Shown here: piece after piece, positions 43,425-52,557 of the stretch
How the letters are laid out: every line of letters starts with the position of its first letter
How positions within the stretch are numbered: position 1 is the first letter of the stretch
NCBI GenBank assembly: GCA_963677755.1
Contig: OY782506.1
Coordinates: 1,798,001-1,862,000 of the forward strand
From: JAIOSF01 sp963677755
GTDB taxonomy: Bacteria > Campylobacterota > Campylobacteria > Campylobacterales > Arcobacteraceae
Direction: 5' to 3'
DNA length: 64,000 nucleotides
Program-made: the position numbers and the translations under genes
Notes under the pieces: model-generated
Told to the model about the DNA's origin: nothing
The model's database searches: none
What the model saw: only the letters and a program-made list of their open reading frames with translations

Positions 43425-44690
43425 CTATACCCTTATTGCTTGTTCTAAATCTGCGATTAAATCATCAACATTTTCTAAACCGATACTGAGTCTAATAAGC
43501 CCTGGTGTTACCCCACAAGCTACTTTATCTTCATCGGAGAGTTGTTGATGCGTTGTACTTGCACTATGTGTTACTATTGATTTTGTATCACCTATATTTG
43601 TAACAAGTGAAAATATTTGCAGTTTATCAATTATAGATTGTGCTTTATCATAACTTCCCACATCAAAACTTAACAATCCACTTGCCCCATTAAGAAGATA
43701 TTTTTTTGCATTTGTATAGTTAAAATCACCCTCTAAAAATGGATATTTTACACTCTCTATCTCATCACAAGTTAATAAAAATCTTGCTATTTTCAGTGTA
43801 TTTTCACTATGTTCTCTCATTCTAAGTCCAAGTGTTTCAAGACCTTGAATAAGTAACCATGAGTTAAAAGGAGCTGGAACACTTCCTAAATCTCTCATTA
43901 GCCCCAATCTTGCCCGTAAACAAAACGCTGGAAAACCTTCAAGTGAAGTATACACTAAGCCATGATATGATGGATCTGGTTCATTAAAGTGTTTATATCT
44001 CTCATTTACTTTTATAAAATCATTTAATCCCACTCGCTCAACTATCATACCACCCATTGCTAAACCTTGCCCTGTTGTGTATTTACTAGTTGAGTGTACA
44101 GAGATATCTATCCCCCAATTAAAAGGTTTAAAAAGATATGGAGTTGCAACTGTATTATCAACCATACTCATGATATTATATTTTTTTGCAATAGCAACAA
44201 TTTGTTCAATATCAATTACATCAATTGACGGATTAGAGATAGATTCAAAAAATATCGCTTTTGTATTATCATCAATTAAAGCTTCTGCACTTTTAGGATT
44301 AAAAGTATCAAAAAATCTCACCTCGATACCAAATCTTTTTAAAGTGTGAACAAACTGATTATATGTACCACCATAAAGTTTATCTGAGGTTACAATATTA
44401 TCACCAGCTTGTGCAACATTAGCAATAGCAAAGAAAATAGCACTCATACCACTAGAAGTAGCTAAAGCAGCTCCTCCCCCTTCAACTTCTGCAAATCTTT
44501 TTTCTAAAATATCTGTTGTAGGATTTGAAAGTCTTGTATAAATATTACCTAACTCTTTTAAAGCAAATAAATTAGCACCATGTTCTGTACTTTTAAATTC
44601 ATAGGCTGTTGTTTGGTATAAAGGTACTGCCATTGTAAGTTGTTGGTCTTTTTCATATCCTGCATGGATAGCCAATGTTTCTTGTTGCAT
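43425..44690 (-). CDS. metY: O-acetylhomoserine sulfhydrylase (PLP)
   Basis: The 421-residue PLP enzyme makes homocysteine directly from O-acetylhomoserine and sulphide. It shows IYTRLSNPTTDILEKR, ATSSGMSAIFFA, and the PLP lysine in VHSTSKYTTGQG. The length of about 420 residues separates it from the shorter cystathionine gamma-synthases. It is the first gene of the pair with metX, and reads toward it. Confidence 0.93.
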   Translation of the reverse strand: MQQETLAIHAGYEKDQQLTMAVPLYQTTAYEFKSTEHGANLFALKELGNIYTRLSNPTTDILEKRFAEVEGGGAALATSSGMSAIFFAIANVAQAGDNIVTSDKLYGGTYNQFVHTLKRFGIEVRFFDTFNPKSAEALIDDNTKAIFFESISNPSIDVIDIEQIVAIAKKYNIMSMVDNTVATPYLFKPFNWGIDISVHSTSKYTTGQGLAMGGMIVERVGLNDFIKVNERYKHFNEPDPSYHGLVYTSLEGFPAFCLRARLGLMRDLGSVPAPFNSWLLIQGLETLGLRMREHSENTLKIARFLLTCDEIESVKYPFLEGDFNYTNAKKYLLNGASGLLSFDVGSYDKAQSIIDKLQIFSLVTNIGDTKSIVTHSASTTHQQLSDEDKVACGVTPGLIRLSIGLENVDDLIADLEQAIRV

Positions 44691-44761
44691 ATATGACTCA
44701 CTTTGATAAAATTTCTGTTTATTTTATCAAAATTATAATTTATACTAACTAAAAATAGTTT

Positions 44762-47700
44762 CTATGCTACTTGAACACCTGCCAACTCTTTTAATAATCC
44801 CTCAACATTGTTATTTACATAATAACTACTATCAAGTTCTATATCTCCAAGTTTTGATTTTATTACTAAACTAATCTCTCTTTTTCCTTGATTTTTAGAA
44901 ATTATTTCAAACAATTCATATAAAATTTTATCATCATTGGAAAATTCAATAGCTACATTTAAAGGTGGTAGTATCTTTTCTACTTTTTTCCCTTTTTTAA
45001 GTTTTTCTGTTTTTGCTTCTTTAAGAGACTCTATTTTTTTGAGACTAAATTTTGTCCCAAAATCATCTATTTTTACTCCCACTTTAAAAGCAATAGGTTT
45101 ATTCAAATCAAAATCTTCTCTTAACTCTTTTATCCTATCTTCAAAAAGCATAAGTTCAATATTTCCATGTAGATCCATAACAGTAGCTATTCCAAACTTA
45201 TTTCCTTTTTTAGAAACTTTTTCAACTATCGCTTCAATTTTTCCGATAAGTAATGTCTCACTACCATCTGCTAAAGTATCCACTTCACTACTTAATGTGT
45301 AGTTTATCTCATCAAGTGTTTCTCTGTATTTATCCAAAGGATGTCCTGATACATAAAATCCTAAACTAGCTTTCTCAAACTCTAATATCTCTTTATCCTC
45401 GTATTCAGGCATCTCTTTTATGGAAACACTCACGGTAGTCATATCTTCATCATCACCAAACAAACTACCAACAGCTTGTTTTTTTGCTTGTGCTGCTTTT
45501 CCTGCTGCTTCAACTATATCTTCAACTTGCATTAACATCGCTTTTCTTGAGTGAGAAAAGCAATCAAAAGCACCTGACTTTATCAATGTTTCTATTACTC
45601 TTTTGTTTACCTTTGAACTATCAATTCTTGATACAAAATCACTTAAATCCTTAAATTCACCCTCTTCTCTTGAGTTTAAAATAGATTTTATAGCAACATC
45701 ACCAGCACCTTTAAGTGCCCCCATACCAAACATTACAACCTCTTTGTCTTCAATCTCATTTGCACTAAAAACCAAAAAGGAGTGATTAATATCAGGTGGT
45801 ACTAGTTCAAATCCCATCCGTTTTACTTCATCCACATATTTAACAACTTTATCTGTATTATCTTTTTCACTTGTTAAAAGTGCCGCCATAAACTCTGTAG
45901 GGTAGTAACATTTCAAATATGAGGTATAAAAAGTTACCATAGCATAAGCTGCTGAATGTGATTTATTAAAACCATATCCAGCAAACTTTACAATCAAATC
46001 AAATAGCTCTTCACAATGTTGACGATTGTACCCTTTTTTTACCCCACCATCTGCAAACTCACCTTTTAGTCTATCCATCTCCTCTTTAATCTTTTTCCCC
46101 ATTGCTCTACGAACTAAATCCGCACCACCCAAAGAAAATCCACCGATAACTTGAACTATCTGCATAACCTGCTCTTGGTAAACAATAACCCCATAAGTTG
46201 GTTTAAGTATTGGTTCTAGTGGTTCTGTAAACTCATCATAAAAATAGTTTATCTCTGCTCTACCATGTTTTCTATCGATAAAATCATCAAGCATCCCAGA
46301 CTCCATAGGTCCAGGTCGATACAATGCCAATACAGCAATAATATCTTCAAAATTTGAGGGTTTTAATCTTTTACATAAATCTTGCATACCTGAAGATTCT
46401 ATTTGAAACAATCCTATAGTATTTCCAGTACAAATAAGGTCATATACATCTTGATTATTTACATCTTCTGTAATAAAATTTATTCTTTTTCCATGACGAT
46501 GTTCTATTAGTTGTAAAGCACCTTCAATAACTGTTAAAGTTTTTAAACCTAAGAAGTCAAATTTAATTAAATCAACATCTTCTACATATTTTCCATTGTA
46601 TTGCGTTGCTAGAGTATCTAATCCAGACGGCTTAAAAAGTGGAGTTTTTTTCCATAATGCTTCATTTGATATAACTACCCCTGCTGCGTGAGTTCCTGCA
46701 TTTCTATTTAAACCCTCTAAAGCTAAAGCATACTCCCAAACTCTAGCAGCCTTTGGATCCATATCACAAAGCTCTTTTATCTTAGGTTCTTTTTCCCAAC
46801 TATCTTTAAGATTTATCCCTAACTCATCAGGGATAAGTTTTGCCATTGCATCGGCTTGAGCATAGGGCATATCAAGAACCCTTGCAACATCTCGGATTAC
46901 CCCTTTTGCTAAAAGTTTTCCAAAAGTGATAATTTGTGCTACATTTGCTCGTCCATATTTTTCAACAACATAGTCTATAACCTCTTGACGTCTTGCTTGA
47001 CAAAAATCCATATCAATATCTGGCATTGATATTCTCTCTGGATTTAAAAATCTCTCAAATAAAAGCCCATAAGGGATAGGATCAATATCGGTAATTTTTA
47101 AAGAAAATGCCACCAAACTCCCAGCGGCACTTCCTCTTCCTGGACCCACTGGAACACCTATAGATTTTCCATATTCTACAAAATCCCAAACAATAAGCAT
47201 ATAACCTGGAAACTTCATATTATTAATAATATCAATCTCCACTTGTAACCTATCTTTATACTCTTGATGACGAGAAGGATCTACTATCTTAAGTCTCTCT
47301 TCTAAACCTCGCCAACACTCATCTACAAAGAGTACCTTATCATTTTCTAAGCTATATTCTAACTCTGGCTCGGGAAGACTTAATCCATTAAGTTTCGCTT
47401 TTTCCCTTGTAAATTTAAAATTTGGTGGAGTTGGATCTCCTAGTTTTATCTCTAAATTACATTTATCAGCTATCTCTTGTGTATTTGCAATAGCTTCTGG
47501 CATATCTGCATAAAGTCTCCCTATCTCTTGTGGAGATTTAATATAAAATTCATGAACACTATGACGCATACGATTTGGGTCATCATAAAGTTTATTCATT
47601 GCTATACACATAAAAGCTTCATGTGCTTGTGCATCTTTTGGATTTGTGTAGTGAGTATCATTGGTAGCTACTATTTTAATACCAGTTTCAATGCTTAATT

Positions 47701-48310
47701 GTATTATTTGCTTATCTATAAAATGTTGATCTACAATCCCATGTCTCATAATTTCAAGGTAAAAATCTTCCCCAAATATCTCTTTATATTCTAAAGCTAT
47801 TCGTTTAGCTTCATCATACCCTTTTGCTCCATTTTTTACATTTCTTTCATTATTTAAATTTAAGTGCCAATTTATTTCACCTTGTAAACAAGCTGCTGTA
47901 CAAACTAAACCTTCACAGTTTTCTCTTAGTATTTTTTTATTTATTCTTGGATAGTAATAAAATCCATGCATATAAGCTTGTGAAGATAAAAACATAAGAT
48001 TTTTATATCCTACATCATTTTTGGCGTAAAGACATAGGTGAAATCTCTGCTTAGTAGATTTGTCACCTATATCTTCTTGGTTATGAAGATATGCTTCCAT
48101 TCCAATTATTGGCTTGATACCCTCTTTCTTCATTGTGTTATAAAAATCAATTGTTCCAAACATATTACCATGGTCAGTCATAGCAACACTTGTCATTCCT
48201 AACTCTTTTACTTTTGCAGCAAGGGCTTTAATTTTGTTCGCACCATCAAGCATTGAGTATTCGGTGTGTAAGTGGAGGTGTGTAAATTGTTGAGTTTCAT
48301 TATTTGACAT
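44762..48310 (-). CDS. dnaE: DNA polymerase III alpha subunit
   Basis: The 1182-residue replicative polymerase has an N-terminal PHP domain (THLHLHTEYSMLDG, MTDHGNMFG), the catalytic aspartates in MPDIDMDFCQARR near residue 430, GPGRGSAAGSLVAF, helix-hairpin-helix DNA binding and a C-terminal OB fold. The length fits the family. It sits in its own unit, with no other replisome genes nearby. Confidence 0.96.
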   Translation of the reverse strand: MSNNETQQFTHLHLHTEYSMLDGANKIKALAAKVKELGMTSVAMTDHGNMFGTIDFYNTMKKEGIKPIIGMEAYLHNQEDIGDKSTKQRFHLCLYAKNDVGYKNLMFLSSQAYMHGFYYYPRINKKILRENCEGLVCTAACLQGEINWHLNLNNERNVKNGAKGYDEAKRIALEYKEIFGEDFYLEIMRHGIVDQHFIDKQIIQLSIETGIKIVATNDTHYTNPKDAQAHEAFMCIAMNKLYDDPNRMRHSVHEFYIKSPQEIGRLYADMPEAIANTQEIADKCNLEIKLGDPTPPNFKFTREKAKLNGLSLPEPELEYSLENDKVLFVDECWRGLEERLKIVDPSRHQEYKDRLQVEIDIINNMKFPGYMLIVWDFVEYGKSIGVPVGPGRGSAAGSLVAFSLKITDIDPIPYGLLFERFLNPERISMPDIDMDFCQARRQEVIDYVVEKYGRANVAQIITFGKLLAKGVIRDVARVLDMPYAQADAMAKLIPDELGINLKDSWEKEPKIKELCDMDPKAARVWEYALALEGLNRNAGTHAAGVVISNEALWKKTPLFKPSGLDTLATQYNGKYVEDVDLIKFDFLGLKTLTVIEGALQLIEHRHGKRINFITEDVNNQDVYDLICTGNTIGLFQIESSGMQDLCKRLKPSNFEDIIAVLALYRPGPMESGMLDDFIDRKHGRAEINYFYDEFTEPLEPILKPTYGVIVYQEQVMQIVQVIGGFSLGGADLVRRAMGKKIKEEMDRLKGEFADGGVKKGYNRQHCEELFDLIVKFAGYGFNKSHSAAYAMVTFYTSYLKCYYPTEFMAALLTSEKDNTDKVVKYVDEVKRMGFELVPPDINHSFLVFSANEIEDKEVVMFGMGALKGAGDVAIKSILNSREEGEFKDLSDFVSRIDSSKVNKRVIETLIKSGAFDCFSHSRKAMLMQVEDIVEAAGKAAQAKKQAVGSLFGDDEDMTTVSVSIKEMPEYEDKEILEFEKASLGFYVSGHPLDKYRETLDEINYTLSSEVDTLADGSETLLIGKIEAIVEKVSKKGNKFGIATVMDLHGNIELMLFEDRIKELREDFDLNKPIAFKVGVKIDDFGTKFSLKKIESLKEAKTEKLKKGKKVEKILPPLNVAIEFSNDDKILYELFEIISKNQGKREISLVIKSKLGDIELDSSYYVNNNVEGLLKELAGVQVA

Positions 48311-48382
48311 AGTAGAAGTTTATCTTATCTTTAATATATAAATGATTAAATTTTTGAATTTTAATTAATTATATTTTTATAT

Positions 48383-49312
48383 TTATTCACCCTTAAGTAT
48401 TTGTAAAAAATGATTGATTACATTGTTATCCAAATGATTTGACATCTCTTTTTTCATAACTATTAGTGTATCAAATGTACTTTTTGAATCTTTATAGGTT
48501 CGTTTTGTAGTAAGTGCATCAAAAACATCACATACTCCAATAATTTTTGCAAATATATGAATATCTTCATTAAATAGTTTATCTGGATAACCAGTTCCAT
48601 CTATTTTTTCGTGATGATTACGAATTCCTGCTAATATACTTTTGTTAGTAATACCAAGTTTTTTTGCAAGTAACCATCCATAAAAAGGATGATTTTGTAC
48701 CTCTCTAAACTCTTTTTCTGTTAATTTTCCATTTTTATTAATTATTTCTGGATCAATTTTTATTTTTCCTAAATCATGTAATAATGCAGAAATACCTAGT
48801 TCTTCTAATAGTTTTCTCTCCATCCCCATATGTTTTCCAACACATAAAGCATAAACACTCACATTTAACGAATGAGTATAGGTATAATAATCACTTGAAA
48901 GTATTGATACAAAAGAAGAAGCAACAAAATCATCTTCAATTATTGTATCGACCATATCAGATACAATAACTTTTGCATTTTTTATATTTTCCATCGATTC
49001 TGGATTTTCAAATAAATTATTTATATTGTCACTTATATCTTTATAAAAAGATTCCATACTTTTAGGTATAATTTTTTGTTCAATATAATTTTTGTGATAA
49101 TCTTCATAAACTACTTTATTCTCGCTATGAACATATAATGAAGGGCAAGAAAGAAGATCTTCAACATCGTCTTTTGATAAGTCAACACCATTTTTATATA
49201 CTAAAAAATATTCTTCATTTGTAGGATTTTTTTTATATAAGTTAAATAAAAAATTATTATTAAATTCTATAATTATTTTATCTATTTGTGAATATTGACT
49301 AACATAATTCAT
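48383..49312 (-). CDS. HD-GYP domain phosphodiesterase
   Basis: The 309-residue protein has an N-terminal unknown domain (about 1-125) and a C-terminal HD-GYP domain (about 135-300) with SLNVSVYALCVGKHMG, LLHDLGKIKI, NHHEKIDGTGYPD and IGVCDVFDALT. HD-GYP domains degrade cyclic di-GMP. All key residues of HD and GYP are present, so it is probably active. Its promoter has 11-bp repeats at 49355-49376. No kinase or receiver is fused. Confidence 0.9.
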   Translation of the reverse strand: MNYVSQYSQIDKIIIEFNNNFLFNLYKKNPTNEEYFLVYKNGVDLSKDDVEDLLSCPSLYVHSENKVVYEDYHKNYIEQKIIPKSMESFYKDISDNINNLFENPESMENIKNAKVIVSDMVDTIIEDDFVASSFVSILSSDYYTYTHSLNVSVYALCVGKHMGMERKLLEELGISALLHDLGKIKIDPEIINKNGKLTEKEFREVQNHPFYGWLLAKKLGITNKSILAGIRNHHEKIDGTGYPDKLFNEDIHIFAKIIGVCDVFDALTTKRTYKDSKSTFDTLIVMKKEMSNHLDNNVINHFLQILKGE

Positions 49313-49354
49313 TTTACTGTATCCTCTTATTTATTCTAAATAATAGCATAAACA

Positions 49355-49376
49355 AGTACCACAAAAGTATCACAAA
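49355..49376 (-). promoter_or_regulatory. Direct repeats ahead of the HD-GYP gene
   Basis: AGTACCACAAA (49355-49365) and AGTATCACAAA (49366-49376) are adjacent 11-bp repeats with one mismatch. They lie 43-64 bp upstream of the HD-GYP ATG, with a TATTAT -10-like element between. The period suits a tandem response-regulator site. Confidence 0.5.
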
Positions 49377-49397
49377 GAGTTATAATACCTTAAAATA

Positions 49398-49430
49398 AAA
49401 AAAGCTAGCAACGAATTGCTAGCTTTTTTT
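49398..49430 (-). terminator. Intrinsic terminator of the alpha operon
   Basis: A perfect stem-loop: AAAGCTAGCAA (49401-49411) with TTGCTAGCTTT (49416-49426), loop CGAA, flanked by A and T runs that extend the pairing. It lies 22 bp past the rplQ stop. Confidence 0.88.
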
Positions 49431-49451
49431 AACTAAAATAGATTTTAATTA

Positions 49452-49802
49452 CTATACAAATGAAATGTAAGCCATTTGTGTAGCATCACCACGTCTAATT
49501 CTAGTTTTAACGATTGATGTATATCCACCGTTTCTATCAGTATATTTAGGTGCTAATTCTGTTACAAGTTTATTTGTAGCAGTTTTACTTTGTAATGAAG
49601 CAAAAACTAATCTGTGTGCATTTAAATCACCTGATGCAGCTTTTGTTATTAATTTTTCCATATATCTTTTTAACTCTTTAGCTTTTGGTAAAGTAGTTTC
49701 AATTCTTTCTCTTTCAATCATACAAATAGCAAGATTTGCTAATAATGCTTTTCTGTGAGAAGATGTTCTACTAAGCCTTCTATATCCATGCTTATGTCTC
49801 AT
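49452..49802 (-). CDS. rplQ: 50S ribosomal protein L17
   Basis: The 116-residue basic protein starts MRHKHGYRRLSRTSSHRKA, the L17 signature, and has the usual length. It is the last gene of the alpha operon, 19 bp after rpoA, before a terminator. Confidence 0.97.
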   Translation of the reverse strand: MRHKHGYRRLSRTSSHRKALLANLAICMIERERIETTLPKAKELKRYMEKLITKAASGDLNAHRLVFASLQSKTATNKLVTELAPKYTDRNGGYTSIVKTRIRRGDATQMAYISFV

Positions 49803-49821
49803 TATTCGACCCTTTCTTTTA

Positions 49822-50826
49822 TTAAGCTTTTATTTGCTCTAATTTTTTTCTTAAAGCTGATGCTGTATCTTCAGGAAGGCTACTATCAATTGGATAACCT
49901 ATCTCTGCAAACTTATCAGAAATCTCTTCTAAAGATTTTTTTCCTAAGTTTTTAATACTTTTCACTTCAACTTCACTCATAAGTGCCAAATCACCTACGT
50001 ATTTAATTCCTGCTCTATCTAGTGAGTTAAAACTTCTAGCACTTAAATTTAAATCATCGATTTTTACAATCAAGTCTTTTAAATCTATTGAACTTTCAGT
50101 TGCATTTGATTCTACTAGTTTTACTTCAGCTAAATCAAATACTTTATTAAATACTGACATTTGAGAGTACATTGTACTTACAGCTTCTTTAAATGCATCA
50201 ATAGGAGAAATTTGTCCATCTGTTTCAACTGTAAATACAGCTTTTTCATAATTAGGATTATCTTCTACTAATATTTTTTCTATATCATATGTTACTTTTT
50301 TTACAGGTGTAAAGAAAGCATCAACAGGTATAAAATCAGCTGGTACTAAATCTCTTAAATCTTCACTTGGAACGTACCCAATACCTTTTTGTATAATTAC
50401 AGAAAAGTTTAATGTACAGTCACTATTAATAGTTGCAAGATGATGATCTTTATTTATAACTTCAATATCGTCATTTTCTAAATTTGAAGCTTTTATCTCT
50501 TGTGCATTACTAAATGAATATTCTACTTCAACTTGCTCTTGGTCACCTTTAATTTTAAATCTTAACTCTTTTAAGTTAATAATAAAAATAGCAATATCCT
50601 CAAGCATACCTCTAATAGAATCAAATTCATGTTTTGCACCCTCAATTTTCACAGCAATTGGAGAATATCCAACTGAACTACTCATTAAAAGTCTTCTCAA
50701 TGGATGTGCTAAAGTTATAGCATACCCATTCTCAAAAGGAAAAGCACTAATTTTAGCACTAGTTTCAGTAATTTGTTCTATCTCTACCTCTGTTGGTAAA
50801 AATGGAGCATCTACAAATTTTTTCAT
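49822..50826 (-). CDS. rpoA: RNA polymerase alpha subunit
   Basis: The 334-residue subunit has an N-terminal assembly domain (GYAITLAHPLRRLLMSS) and a C-terminal domain (about 245-320; LNLSARSFNSLDRAGIKYVGDL and IKNLGKKSLEEI) that binds UP elements and activators. It sits between rpsD and rplQ as in most bacteria. Confidence 0.97.
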   Translation of the reverse strand: MKKFVDAPFLPTEVEIEQITETSAKISAFPFENGYAITLAHPLRRLLMSSSVGYSPIAVKIEGAKHEFDSIRGMLEDIAIFIINLKELRFKIKGDQEQVEVEYSFSNAQEIKASNLENDDIEVINKDHHLATINSDCTLNFSVIIQKGIGYVPSEDLRDLVPADFIPVDAFFTPVKKVTYDIEKILVEDNPNYEKAVFTVETDGQISPIDAFKEAVSTMYSQMSVFNKVFDLAEVKLVESNATESSIDLKDLIVKIDDLNLSARSFNSLDRAGIKYVGDLALMSEVEVKSIKNLGKKSLEEISDKFAEIGYPIDSSLPEDTASALRKKLEQIKA

Positions 50827-50848
50827 ATATTTTCCTTTAAATTTTTTA

Positions 50849-51475
50849 TTATTTAGAATATAACTCTACTATTAGTCTTTCTTCAACTGGAATAACAACT
50901 TCTTCTCTTGTTGGGATTCTTGTAAAAATTCCAAAAACTTTATCTTTGTCTACATCAACCCATTCAACCATTCCTGTTTGATTTGTTAATTCTAAAGATC
51001 TAACGATTTGTCCATTAGTTTTTGATTTTTCTTTTACTTCAATTTTTTGACCAACTTTTACAATAAAAGATGGAATATCAACTTTTTTACCATCTACTAA
51101 AATATGTCCATGAGTTACAAATTGTCTAGCATTTGCTCTAGTTGTAGCAAATCCCATTCTGTAAACAACATTGTCAAGTCTTGTTTCGATTAATGTAATA
51201 AGGTTAGCCCCTGTATTACCTTCTAATCTTGCAGCTTCTTTAAAGTATTTTCTGAATTGTTTTTCAGATACACCATAAATAATTTTTGCTTTTTGTTTCT
51301 CTTGAAGTTGCATACCATATTCTGATAATTTTGTTCTTCTTTGTCCATGTTGTCCAGGAGCAAAAGGTCTTTTTTCTAAAGCAGATTTTCCGTTTAGTCT
51401 TCTTTCACCTTTAAGTCCAAGGTCAGCATTAAGTCGTCTTTCTAGTTTTTCAACTGGTCCTCTATATCTTGCCAT
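50849..51475 (-). CDS. rpsD: 30S ribosomal protein S4
   Basis: The 208-residue protein starts MARYRGPVEKLERRLNADL and has an S4 domain (LDNVVYRMGFATTRANAR). There is no zinc-binding cysteine set, so it is the Zn-free type. It follows rpsK by 9 bp. Confidence 0.97.
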   Translation of the reverse strand: MARYRGPVEKLERRLNADLGLKGERRLNGKSALEKRPFAPGQHGQRRTKLSEYGMQLQEKQKAKIIYGVSEKQFRKYFKEAARLEGNTGANLITLIETRLDNVVYRMGFATTRANARQFVTHGHILVDGKKVDIPSFIVKVGQKIEVKEKSKTNGQIVRSLELTNQTGMVEWVDVDKDKVFGIFTRIPTREEVVIPVEERLIVELYSK

Positions 51476-51484
51476 GCCTTATCC

Positions 51485-51877
51485 TTATACTCTTCTTCTT
51501 TTTGGAGGTCTACAACCATTATGTGGTAATGGTGTAACATCTTTAAACCATTTAACTGTAATACCTTCAATTGCACCAATCGCTTTAACTGCTGTATCTC
51601 TACCAGAACCAGGTCCTTGTACTTTAATACCAACATTTTTAATTCCGTGCTCAATCGCTTTTGCCATTGCATCTTCAACTGCTGCTGTTGCTGCAAAAGG
51701 AGTAGATTTTTTACTTCCTCTAAAACCTAAGTTACCAGCACTTGACCAAGAAATTGCATTTCCTGCATTGTCTGTTACTGTTACCATAGTATTGTTGAAT
51801 GTAGCTGCAATATGAACAATACCGTCAGCAATATTCTTTTTTACAACTTTTTTTCTAGTTACTTTTCTTTTTGCCAT
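51485..51877 (-). CDS. rpsK: 30S ribosomal protein S11
   Basis: The 130-residue protein has GIVHIAATFNNTMVTVTD and ends with NGCRPPKRRRV, the S11 signatures. It follows rpsM by 9 bp. Confidence 0.97.
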   Translation of the reverse strand: MAKRKVTRKKVVKKNIADGIVHIAATFNNTMVTVTDNAGNAISWSSAGNLGFRGSKKSTPFAATAAVEDAMAKAIEHGIKNVGIKVQGPGSGRDTAVKAIGAIEGITVKWFKDVTPLPHNGCRPPKRRRV

Positions 51878-51886
51878 TAGTTATCC

Positions 51887-52255
51887 TTATTTAGCCGCTG
51901 CGCCAACAGTTTTCTTTTTACCTTTTCTTGTTCGAGCATTAGTTTTTGTCTTTTGCCCTCTACAAGGTAAACCTCTTCTGTGTCTTAAACCTCTATAAGA
52001 ACCTAATCCCATTAAAGCTTTAATGTCCATTGCAACTTTTTTTCTTAAATCCCCTTCTACCATGTAGTTTTCTTGGATTTCATTTCTTATTGAAGCAACT
52101 TCGTCTTCTGTTAACTCATGAACTCTTTTGTCATAAGATATACCTGTAGCATTTAAGATTAATCTTGAAGTGTGTAAACCTATACCAAAAATATAAGTTA
52201 AAGCATACTCCATTCTCTTTTTTTGTGGTAAGTCTGTACCTGCTATCCTAGCCAT
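51887..52255 (-). CDS. rpsM: 30S ribosomal protein S13
   Basis: The 122-residue protein starts MARIAGTDLPQKKRMEYALT and contains SYRGLRHRRGLPCRGQKTK, the S13 signature. It follows rpmJ by 2 bp. Confidence 0.97.
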   Translation of the reverse strand: MARIAGTDLPQKKRMEYALTYIFGIGLHTSRLILNATGISYDKRVHELTEDEVASIRNEIQENYMVEGDLRKKVAMDIKALMGLGSYRGLRHRRGLPCRGQKTKTNARTRKGKKKTVGAAAK

Positions 52256-52257
52256 GC

Positions 52258-52371
52258 TTATCCTTGTCTTTGTTTATGTTTTTTAGTCTCACAAATAACT
52301 CTTGTGATACCTTTTCTTTTGACAATTTTACATTTGTCACACATCTTTTTTACTGAAGCTCTTACTTTCAT
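52258..52371 (-). CDS. rpmJ: 50S ribosomal protein L36
   Basis: The reverse complement from the ATG at 52371 encodes 37 residues, MKVRASVKKMCDKCKIVKR and on, ending KKHKQRQG. It has the L36 zinc set C11, C14, C27 and H32. It is too short for many gene finders. It heads the alpha operon here, with a strong promoter upstream. Confidence 0.96.
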   Translation of the reverse strand: MKVRASVKKMCDKCKIVKRKGITRVICETKKHKQRQG

Positions 52372-52409
52372 AAAAGTGTCCTTTTAGTATATTTCCAAAT
52401 TCTATCACA

Positions 52410-52434
52410 GGTGTAAAATCTTAAGTTTTACACC
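52410..52434 (-). promoter_or_regulatory. Perfect hairpin at the 5' end of the alpha-operon transcript
   Basis: GGTGTAAAA (52410-52418) pairs with TTTTACACC (52426-52434) around a 7-nt loop. From the promoter just upstream, transcription should begin near 52433, so the RNA would open with this stem. It could be a stabilising 5' hairpin or a protein site. There is no U run after it. Confidence 0.5.
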
Positions 52435-52439
52435 AACTC

Positions 52440-52469
52440 TTTATAAAACCAATCCAACTCAATTGTCAA
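52440..52469 (-). promoter_or_regulatory. Sigma-70 type promoter of rpmJ
   Basis: On the minus strand TTGACA (52469-52464) is followed after 17-18 bp by TTATAA/TATAAA (52446-52440). A consensus -35 is rare in this window, which fits a strong ribosomal-protein promoter. Confidence 0.7.
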
Positions 52470-52557
52470 AGTTTTATAAAAACTTCTCACTGGTTATAGA
52501 AAATGGAAGCGAATTATATTTAACTTTTGCTTAAAAATTAATAAATTATAACTTAAC

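Noticed and set aside
42130..44760. SAM riboswitch or S-box before the methionine genes
   Set aside because: Only 71 bp lie between dnaE and metY and they hold no such structure.
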